From Scatosoma sp045576335 (GTDB lineage: Bacteria > Bacillota > Clostridia > Christensenellales > Borkfalkiaceae), in assembly GCA_045576335.1 (NCBI GenBank), contig JAZNGH010000027.1, forward strand, positions 88,064 through 152,063: a stretch of DNA of 64,000 bases. Direction: 5' to 3'. A program made the position numbers and the translations under genes. Within the stretch, counting starts at the first letter, position 1. Every line of letters starts with the position of its first letter. Positions 57,867 through 64,000 of the stretch are shown one piece after another. The notes beneath the pieces were generated by a model, which was not told the DNA's origin, did not search any database, and was given only the letters and a program-made list of their open reading frames with translations.

Positions 57867-59489
57867 ATGAAAGAACAAAGATACAGACGCTTTGGCGTTA
57901 TGCTGGACGTATCCCGTAACGCGGTGATGAAGGTAAGCGAAATCAAGTTTTTAATCGATTGCTTGCAGAAAATGGGCTATAATTTTCTGGAATTGTATAT
58001 GGAAGATACCTACGAAATACAAGGCGAGCCGTATTTTGGCTATTTGCGCGGACGGTATACCGCCGCCGAAATCAAGGAAATCGACGCCTACGCAAAAAAG
58101 AACGGTATCGAGCTTATTCCTTGCGTGCAGACCTTGGCGCATTTTCCCTGCCTCGTCAATCACCCCGTGTATGCGGATATCGTCGATATTAACGAGATTT
58201 TGCTTATCGACGAGCCCAAAACGTACGCGTTAATCGACAGGATTTTCGCTACCCTTGCGGACAATTTTACCTCGCGGCTCGTCAATATCGGTATGGACGA
58301 AGCGCACATGGTAGGCCTTGGAAACTACCTTAAAAAGCACGGCTTAAAAGACCGTTACGAGCTCTTAATCAGGCATCTTGGCAAAGTCGCGGAAATCGCG
58401 AAAAAGTACGGTTTTCAGGTGCATATGTGGAGCGATATGTTTTATCGGCTTGCCACGGGCGGCGAATATTACGCCAAGGATTTGCCTAAATTCAACGAAA
58501 AAATCCGTAAAAGCTTGCCTGAAAACGTCGAGCTCGTATACTGGGATTATTACAATTCCGAAGAAGAATATTACGACAAAATGTTGGATTCTCACGCCCA
58601 GTTCGGTTGCAATATCTGGTTCGCGGGCGGGGCTTGGACTTGGCAAGGCTTTGCACCGCTTAACTGGTTCACCCGTCAAACCATGCAGCCTGCTATGCGT
58701 AGCGTCTTGAAAAAGGGGATTAAGGACGTATTTATTACCATGTGGGGAGATAACGGCGCGGAATGTTCCGTATATTCCGTTTTGCCCTCGCTGTACGCAA
58801 TCCGTCAATACGCGGAGGGGAATTTCGACGAGGAAAGCATTTCCAAGGGCTTTTATAAGACCTTCAAAATGCGTTACGAAGATTTCCTGCTTCTCGATTT
58901 GCCCAACCGCACGGAGCGCAAGCTTGTAGACGGAGAAAACAATGAAATCCCGCAAAATCCCTGCAAATCCTTGCTATATAACGACCTTTTTCTCGGTCGT
59001 TTCGATAAGCTCGTTTCGGAGGAACGCCCCATTCCGTACGCACAGTACGCCGAACAGCTGAAAGCGGCGGCAAAACGCGTAGGGAGATTTGATTATATCT
59101 TCCATTCTATGAGCAAGCTCTGCTCGGTGTTGGCGGTGAAAGCCGAGCTCGGCGTCAAAACCCGTCGTGCGTATCAGGCGGGGGACAAGCGCGCGCTTTC
59201 CGCTTTGTTAAAGGAGTATAAGGAGCTGGAAAAACGGCTCGTGGCGTTCCACGAAGCGTTTTGCACGCTTTGGCATAAAGAGAATAAAGGACAGGGCTGG
59301 GAGGTGCAGGACGCGCGTATCGGCGGCTTGATTCAAAGAACGAAAACCTGTTCTGCACGCTTGAAGAAGTATATTTCGGGTAAAATCGATAAAATCGAGG
59401 AGTTGGAAGAAGAGATTTTGCCTTACGGACCTGAATATTATTATTCGCTGAATAATTATTCGACGAATATCACGATGAACTACGTGTAA
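57867..59489 (+). CDS. GH20 beta-N-acetylhexosaminidase-like protein
   Basis: 540 residues from the ATG at 57867 (AAGGAG upstream). The TIM barrel shows RRFGVMLDVSRNAVMKVSEI, LELYMEDTYEI, IPCVQTLAHF and VNIGMDEAHMVGLG, where D144-E145 is the GH20 catalytic pair, plus HMWSDMFYR and WFAGGAWTWQG. No signal peptide, so it acts on imported oligosaccharides. GH20 enzymes remove terminal GlcNAc or GalNAc by substrate assistance. A NahK-like kinase elsewhere in the window could handle the product. A C-terminal helical domain of about 150 residues follows the barrel. Confidence 0.82.
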   Translation: MKEQRYRRFGVMLDVSRNAVMKVSEIKFLIDCLQKMGYNFLELYMEDTYEIQGEPYFGYLRGRYTAAEIKEIDAYAKKNGIELIPCVQTLAHFPCLVNHPVYADIVDINEILLIDEPKTYALIDRIFATLADNFTSRLVNIGMDEAHMVGLGNYLKKHGLKDRYELLIRHLGKVAEIAKKYGFQVHMWSDMFYRLATGGEYYAKDLPKFNEKIRKSLPENVELVYWDYYNSEEEYYDKMLDSHAQFGCNIWFAGGAWTWQGFAPLNWFTRQTMQPAMRSVLKKGIKDVFITMWGDNGAECSVYSVLPSLYAIRQYAEGNFDEESISKGFYKTFKMRYEDFLLLDLPNRTERKLVDGENNEIPQNPCKSLLYNDLFLGRFDKLVSEERPIPYAQYAEQLKAAAKRVGRFDYIFHSMSKLCSVLAVKAELGVKTRRAYQAGDKRALSALLKEYKELEKRLVAFHEAFCTLWHKENKGQGWEVQDARIGGLIQRTKTCSARLKKYISGKIDKIEELEEEILPYGPEYYYSLNNYSTNITMNYV

Positions 59490-59505
59490 AAAATTCCTAT
59501 AAAAA

Positions 59506-59546
59506 CCCGCAAAAAAATGCTTTCGTTCGGTTGCTTTTTTTGCGGG
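59506..59546 (+). terminator. Terminator after GH20
   Basis: CCCGCAAAAAAATGC pairs with GCTTTTTTTGCGGG (one bulge). Its right arm overlaps the -35 of the pur promoter. Confidence 0.75.
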
Positions 59547-59559
59547 CGTTTGTTATAAT
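59531..59559 (+). promoter_or_regulatory. Promoter of the pur operon
   Basis: TTGCTT (59531-59536), 17 bases, TATAAT (59554-59559). Confidence 0.75.
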
Positions 59560-59565
59560 ATATAT

Positions 59566-59807
59566 AGGATAATACGGGGAAAAGATAAACGAAAGAAAAA
59601 CGCTGTACGAAAAAAGGAAATCGTTTATGTTGCATGCACGAAAAAAGAAGCCTTACAGTATTGCTCCGTCCCGATTGTCGGGCGGCGGTTTCGTGGGGCA
59701 AAAAACGCCTTTTTTCGGGGGTAAAGCAGGCGTTTTTCACCAAAAAACAAGATGATATATAGGTGCAACGCGGGTTGCACCTATTACTTTTTCAAAGGAG
59801 ATACACT
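59566..59807 (+). promoter_or_regulatory. Hairpin-rich pur leader, possible attenuator
   Basis: About 240 transcribed bases before purE with no credible gene. Three hairpins: CCCGA/TCGGG (59670-59682), AAAAACGCC/GGCGTTTTT (59701-59737) and AGGTGCAAC/GTTGCACCT (59761-59782). The last two are followed by T-runs and look like terminators. I could not find the conserved purine-riboswitch core. Termination-based control of the operon is inferred. Confidence 0.5.
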
Positions 59808-60296
59808 ATGAGTAAAGTTGGTATTTTAATGGGCAGTAAATCGGATTTCGACGTGGTAAAACCCGCCGTAGCGGTTTTGAAAAAGTTTGGCGTGGAAACG
59901 GAGGTGCGCGTAATTTCCGCACACCGTACGCCTGACGAAGCACACGAATTTGCGGCGACGGCACGGGATAAGGGTATGGAAGTGCTCATTTGTGCGGCAG
60001 GCAAAGCGGCACACCTTGGCGGTGTGATTGCCGCGCTTACGACGCTGCCCGTAATCGGGTTGCCCGTGAAAACGGATATGATGGGCGGTTTGGACAGCTT
60101 GCTTTCTATCGTGCAGATGCCCGCGGGTATTCCCGTGGCGACGGTGGGGGTAAACGGCGGTGAAAACGCGGGGCTTTTGGCGTTGCAGATTTTGGGTATC
60201 AAATACCCCGAAATCGCCGAGCAGCTGGCGCAATATAAAACGGCTATGAAAGATAAAATCAACGCGGATGATGCGGCGTTGCAGCAATTACTTTGA
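59808..60296 (+). CDS. purE: N5-carboxyaminoimidazole ribonucleotide mutase
   Basis: 162 residues from the ATG at 59808 (AAAGGAG upstream). ILMGSKSDFDVVKPA, VISAHRTPDEAHEFA and GGLDSLLSIVQMPAGIPVATVGVNGG are PurE signatures. It rearranges N5-CAIR to CAIR in de novo purine synthesis. First gene of the pur operon. PurK is not adjacent, so N5-CAIR must come from elsewhere or PurE may be of the CO2-using class II; the sequence alone does not settle this. Confidence 0.95.
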   Translation: MSKVGILMGSKSDFDVVKPAVAVLKKFGVETEVRVISAHRTPDEAHEFAATARDKGMEVLICAAGKAAHLGGVIAALTTLPVIGLPVKTDMMGGLDSLLSIVQMPAGIPVATVGVNGGENAGLLALQILGIKYPEIAEQLAQYKTAMKDKINADDAALQQLL

Positions 60297-60325
60297 AAAA
60301 AATTAATTTTGGAGATAGAAAAACT

Positions 60326-61036
60326 ATGGAAAAGAAAGAACAGTTGTACGAAGGCAAGGCAAAAAAAGTATTCGCAACCGATTGCGAACAACACGTTATC
60401 GTATCGTATAAGGACGACGCTACGGCGTTTAACGGCTTGAAGAAGGGCACGATTGAGGGAAAGGGCGTCATCAACAATAAGATGAGCAATTTCCTTATGC
60501 AGATTTTGGAAAAAGAGGGCGTAAAAACGCATTTCGTTAAGGAACTTTCCGACAGAGAAACGCTGGTGAAGAAAGTGAAAATTTTACCCTTGGAGGTCAT
60601 TATCCGTAACATTTCCGCCGGCTCGTTTGCAAAGCATTACGGCGTTGCGGAGGGTGTTGTGTTTGACGAACCGACGATTGAATTTTCCTATAAAAACGAC
60701 GATTTGGGCGACCCCTTGCTCAACGAGTACCACGCGCTTGCGTTAAAGCTTGCGACCAAGGACGAAATCGCGCTCGTAAAAGCGATGGCCTTCAAGGTAA
60801 ACGAGGTATTGAAGGAATACTTCAAAAAGCTCAACGTTACCCTCGTAGACTTCAAAATCGAATTCGGTAAAACCGCGGACGGTACGATTGTGCTTGCGGA
60901 CGAAATTTCCCCCGATACCTGCCGTTTCTGGGATTCCACGACGGGCGAGAAGCTGGATAAAGACCGTTTCCGTCGCGACCTTGGCGGTGTAGAGGGTGCT
61001 TATCAGGAAATGATGAGACGCTTGATGGGAGAATAA
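60326..61036 (+). CDS. purC: SAICAR synthetase
   Basis: 236 residues from the ATG at 60326, after GGAG. LYEGKAKKVFATD, IRNISAGSFAKHYGV, DFKIEFGKTADGTIVLADEISPDT and RFWD are the family motifs. It joins aspartate to CAIR with ATP. An upstream in-frame TTG at the purE stop lacks a ribosome-binding site. purF starts 4 bases after its stop. Confidence 0.96.
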   Translation: MEKKEQLYEGKAKKVFATDCEQHVIVSYKDDATAFNGLKKGTIEGKGVINNKMSNFLMQILEKEGVKTHFVKELSDRETLVKKVKILPLEVIIRNISAGSFAKHYGVAEGVVFDEPTIEFSYKNDDLGDPLLNEYHALALKLATKDEIALVKAMAFKVNEVLKEYFKKLNVTLVDFKIEFGKTADGTIVLADEISPDTCRFWDSTTGEKLDKDRFRRDLGGVEGAYQEMMRRLMGE

Positions 61037-61039
61037 TAT

Positions 61040-62449
61040 ATGGCTGTATTCGGCATTTTCGGAACGAAAACGGCAAACGTTGCTTCGAGTACCTATTACG
61101 GCTTGTACGCGTTGCAGCATAGAGGACAAGCGTCCAGCGGTATCGTCGTAAACGACGACGGCGTTTTCCACTCCTTTAAGGATTCTGGTATCGTAAACGA
61201 AGTGTTCGTTCACGGCACGCTTGAAAATCTCGGTTGCGGACAAATGGCGCTTGGGAACGTCCGTTACGGGACTTCCAAAACCAAAGACCGTATCAACGCC
61301 GAGCCTATGCTCGTCAATCACATCAAAGGGCGTTTGGCTATCTCGCACGACGGCGCGCTCGTCAATTATTGGGAGCTTCGAAGAAGGCTTGAATTAGAGG
61401 GCGCAATCTTCCATACCGCCAATGATATCGAGGTGATTGCGTATATGATTACCAAAGCGCGTTTGACCGCGCCCTCCACGGAAGAAGCAATCAGCAAGGC
61501 AATGGAGTGCTTGGAGGGCGGTTTTTCGCTACTCGTAATGTCGCCGCAAAAATTGATTGCAGCACGCGACGAAAACGGGTTGCACCCCCTTTGCTACGGC
61601 GTGCGCGACGACGGGGAATACGTGATAGCAAGCGAAAGCTGTGCGCTCAATACGGTAGGCGCAAGCTTCGTAAGGGACATTGAGCCCGGGGAAATCGTCG
61701 TCTTTTCCAAAGAGGGCGTTAAGAGCCTTCGCGAGCATTGCGAAAAAAAGCCCGAGCGGCTTTGCGTGTTCGAGTATCTCTACACCGCCCGTCCCGATTC
61801 GGTCATTAACGGCTGTTCGGTACATTTGGCGAGAAAGCGCGCGGGCGCGTTTCTTGCCAAGGCGCATCCCGTGGAGGCGGACGTCGTAATCGGCGCGCCC
61901 GATTCGGGTATCGACGCGGCAATCGGATACGCGGAGGCGTCGGGGATTCCCTACGGACTTGGACTAATTAAAAACAAATATATCGGCAGAACGTTCATTG
62001 ACCCCGGTCAAAACGTGCGTGAGGATAAGGTCAAAATCAAGCTCAATCCCGTTGCGGAAACGGTACGCGGTAAACGTGTCATACTCGTAGACGACTCTAT
62101 CGTTCGTGGTACGACTTGCGTGCGCGTAGTCAAGCTTTTACGCGACGCGGGCGCGAAAGAAATTCATATCCGTTCTTCCGCTCCCCCTTTCCTCAATCCC
62201 TGCTATTACGGTACGGATATCGGGTCAAGAGAGGAATTGATTGCTTGCAAATACACGCCCGCCGAAATGGCGAGACTCTTTGGGGCAGATTCCGTAGGCT
62301 TTTTGCCCGTGGAGGACGTCGTGAAGCTTGGCGCGTCGGGAAATTGCAAGGGCTATTGCAAGGCTTGCTTTGACGGGGCATATCCCACCGAGCTCCCCAA
62401 AGACAACGGCGAAAGTAAGTACGATTATAAAATATCCGAGAACAAATAA
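61040..62449 (+). CDS. purF: Amidophosphoribosyltransferase lacking the glutaminase cysteine
   Basis: 469 residues. Normal PurF begins, after processing, with catalytic Cys in C-G-V-F-G-I. Here the protein starts MAVFGIFG and a stop codon lies just upstream, so no cysteine can be supplied. The oxyanion asparagine of the H-N-G motif is also changed (SHDGALVN, D104). YYGLYALQHRGQASSG, the iron-sulfur cysteines (LCVFEYLY, NPCYYG, YCKACFDG) and PRPP loop VILVDDSIVRGTT (about 349-361) are intact. Glutamine-dependent activity should be lost; ammonia-dependent PRPP amination remains possible. Confidence 0.9.
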   Translation: MAVFGIFGTKTANVASSTYYGLYALQHRGQASSGIVVNDDGVFHSFKDSGIVNEVFVHGTLENLGCGQMALGNVRYGTSKTKDRINAEPMLVNHIKGRLAISHDGALVNYWELRRRLELEGAIFHTANDIEVIAYMITKARLTAPSTEEAISKAMECLEGGFSLLVMSPQKLIAARDENGLHPLCYGVRDDGEYVIASESCALNTVGASFVRDIEPGEIVVFSKEGVKSLREHCEKKPERLCVFEYLYTARPDSVINGCSVHLARKRAGAFLAKAHPVEADVVIGAPDSGIDAAIGYAEASGIPYGLGLIKNKYIGRTFIDPGQNVREDKVKIKLNPVAETVRGKRVILVDDSIVRGTTCVRVVKLLRDAGAKEIHIRSSAPPFLNPCYYGTDIGSREELIACKYTPAEMARLFGADSVGFLPVEDVVKLGASGNCKGYCKACFDGAYPTELPKDNGESKYDYKISENK

Positions 62450-62484
62450 AACAAACGATAAAAAATACAAACGGAGAACATAAA

Positions 62485-63510
62485 ATGGCTATTTCCTATA
62501 AAGACAGCGGCGTTGACGTAACGAGAGGTTACAAAGCCGTAGAGCTTATGAAAAAACACGTAAAATCCACCTATAACGAAAACGTTATCGGGGATTTGGG
62601 CTCGTTCGGCGGCTTTTTCTCGATTGCGAACGAAAAAATGGAAGAACCCGTGTTGGTTGCGGGTACGGACGGCGTAGGTACGAAGCTCAAATATGCGTTC
62701 GTGCTTGAAAAGCACGATACGATTGGTATCGACGCGGTGGCAATGTGCGTAAACGATATCGTTTGCCAAGGCGCAAAGCCCTTGTTTTTCCTCGATTATT
62801 ACGCTTGCGGCAGATTGTATCCCGAAGCGGAGTCCGAGGTCGTCAAGGGTATTGCGGAGGGCTGTAAACAAGCGGGTTGCGCGCTTATCGGCGGCGAAAC
62901 CGCGGAAATGCCCGGCTTTTATCCCGACGGGGAATACGACCTTGCGGGCTTTGCCGTGGGTATCGTAGACAAGAAAAAGGTCATCAACGGAAAGAATATC
63001 AAGGCGGGGGACGTGTTAATCGGTTTGAAATCGACGGGCGTACACTCCAACGGGTATTCTCTCGTTCGTAAGCTGTTCGGCGACAGCGATAAAGCGGCGC
63101 TGGAAGCGTACGATAACGAGCTTGGCGCGTCGGCGGCAGAGGTGCTGTTAAAGCCCACGAGAATTTACGTTAAGAGCATTTTAGAGCTTATATCCAAGGT
63201 AGAAGTCAAAGGCATTGCGCATATCACGGGCGGCGGCTTTATCGAGAATATTCCCAGAATTTTGCCCGAGGGCGTTGCGGCGGAAATCGATAAAAATTCT
63301 TACGAAGTACCCGAGGTGTTCAAGGTAATGCAAAAGCGCGCGGGAATTACCGACGAGCAAATTTACAACACCTTTAATATGGGTATCGGTATGGTCGTAT
63401 GCGTAGCTCCCGAAAACGTGGAGGCGGCGGTTGTCTCGCTTAAAGCGACGGGCGAAGAAGTGGTCGTTATCGGCAAAACGGTAGCGGGCAAAGGCGTGAT
63501 TTTGAAATGA
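62485..63510 (+). CDS. purM: Phosphoribosylformylglycinamidine cyclo-ligase (AIR synthetase)
   Basis: 341 residues. SYKDSGVDVTRGYKAVELMK, GTDGVGTKLKYA, CVNDIVCQGAKPLFFLDY and HSNGYSLVRKL are conserved PurM segments. It closes the imidazole ring using ATP. CGGAG precedes the ATG. Its TGA overlaps the ATG of purN (ATGA), indicating coupled translation. Confidence 0.96.
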   Translation: MAISYKDSGVDVTRGYKAVELMKKHVKSTYNENVIGDLGSFGGFFSIANEKMEEPVLVAGTDGVGTKLKYAFVLEKHDTIGIDAVAMCVNDIVCQGAKPLFFLDYYACGRLYPEAESEVVKGIAEGCKQAGCALIGGETAEMPGFYPDGEYDLAGFAVGIVDKKKVINGKNIKAGDVLIGLKSTGVHSNGYSLVRKLFGDSDKAALEAYDNELGASAAEVLLKPTRIYVKSILELISKVEVKGIAHITGGGFIENIPRILPEGVAAEIDKNSYEVPEVFKVMQKRAGITDEQIYNTFNMGIGMVVCVAPENVEAAVVSLKATGEEVVVIGKTVAGKGVILK

Positions 63511-64000
63511 AAAAAATAGCGGTATTCGCATCGGGCGGCGGTACGGATTTCCAATCCATCATCGACGCAAACGAGTGCGAGCAGTTTTGTGAAATTGCAT
63601 ATTTGGTGGCATCCAAGCCCGAAATCGGAGCAATCCGCAGGGCGGAAAAGCACGGTATTAACACCCTCGTGTTCGATAAAACGAGCGAGAGCAAGGAGGA
63701 GTTTTATGCTCGCATAGCCAAGACGTTGAAGGCGGTGGGCGTGGAATATATCGTACTGGCAGGTTGGCTGTTGGTCGTTTCCGAAAGCTTTATCAAGGAA
63801 TTTGAAAATGCAATCATCAACATTCATCCCTCGCTTATCCCGTCTTTTTGCGGAATGGGATACTACGGCTTGCACGTACACGAGGCGGCGATTGCGCACG
63901 GGGTCAAGCTCAGCGGCGCGACCGTGCATTTTGTTGAGGCGGACGTGGACGGCGGTGCAATTCTTATGCAGCGCGCGGTAGAGGTGCTCCCCGACGACAC
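63507..64000 (+). CDS. purN: Phosphoribosylglycinamide formyltransferase, 5' part
   Basis: 164 codons are in the window and the gene continues beyond it. IAVFASGGGTDFQSIIDANE, LAGWLLVV, NIHPSLIPSF (N and H of the catalytic set) and GATVHFVEADVDGGAIL are PurN motifs. It transfers a formyl group from 10-formyltetrahydrofolate to GAR. The usual family start GSGGSN reads GSGGGTDF-like here (SGGGTDF), a common variant. Confidence 0.95.
   Translation, partial: MKKIAVFASGGGTDFQSIIDANECEQFCEIAYLVASKPEIGAIRRAEKHGINTLVFDKTSESKEEFYARIAKTLKAVGVEYIVLAGWLLVVSESFIKEFENAIINIHPSLIPSFCGMGYYGLHVHEAAIAHGVKLSGATVHFVEADVDGGAILMQRAVEVLPDD

Noticed and set aside
59566..59807. Guanine/adenine or PRPP riboswitch before purE
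   Set aside because: The conserved loop and junction sequences of these classes could not be found; annotated only as a hairpin-rich leader.
1..64000. CRISPR array, insertion sequence or prophage
   Set aside because: No regularly spaced direct repeats, transposase, terminal inverted repeats with target duplication, or phage structural genes were seen.

Overview
The window looks like chromosome from an anaerobic, low-to-mid GC Firmicute of class Clostridia, probably an uncultured gut or rumen lineage. This rests on the gene set and order: a complete S10-spc-alpha ribosomal superoperon; secG-rnr-smpB; tilS-hpt; Rex next to a bifunctional AdhE; a group-B-type [FeFe] hydrogenase; glycoside hydrolases of families GH2, GH20 and GH94; strong GGAGG ribosome-binding sites; and sigma-A promoters with 16-18 bp spacers. 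Species or genus cannot be fixed from sequence alone.

Layout. 1-5.6 kb: the 5' end of an HD/dGTPase-like gene, a CrtC-like lipocalin, then a divergent pair (GPH sugar symporter and GH2) with clustered inverted repeats between them. 5.6-10.6 kb: fermentation block (rex, adhE, [FeFe] hydrogenase). 10.6-18.6 kb: tilS-hpt, a lipoprotein polysaccharide deacetylase, a NahK-like kinase, a 29-residue membrane peptide, a nitrilase-fold protein without its catalytic residues, then smpB, rnr and secG. 18.7-22.4 kb: glycolysis (pgk-tpiA-gpmI). 22.6-26.5 kb: thyA-folA, typA and a HAD hydrolase. 26.7-27.9 kb: a lipoprotein with an RsgI-like domain. 28.1-44.3 kb: 27 ribosomal proteins plus secY, adk, map, infA and rpoA, driven from promoters before rpsJ and before rpsM, each with a long leader. 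44.3-46.7 kb: DegV and L-serine dehydratase. 46.9-47.3 kb: tRNA-Asp, -Phe, -Thr and -Tyr.

47.4-52.3 kb is an AT-rich accessory island behind the tRNA array. It holds a HaeIII-like restriction-modification pair, a translationally coupled DUF262 plus HEPN-like pair (the best candidate here for an under-described defence or toxin system) and a small alarmone-hydrolase-like HD protein. 52.3-59.5 kb carries a probable structured RNA, a chimeric transporter gene, a GH94 phosphorylase gene, a small membrane protein, an amidase-like protein and a GH20 enzyme. 59.5-64 kb is a pur operon (purE-purC-purF-purM-purN, running off the end) behind a hairpin-rich leader.

Main surprises: (1) single in-frame TAG codons interrupt two otherwise intact genes, rpsM (at the conserved Tyr of the C-Y-R-G-I-R-H segment) and the GH94 gene (just before the catalytic motif). 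(2) PurF lacks its N-terminal catalytic cysteine. (3) A 19-nt dispersed repeat recurs at gene ends and inside genes. (4) A 32-bp element is repeated upstream of the chimeric transporter and GH94 genes. (5) Two genes appear to be transcribed as leaderless mRNAs.
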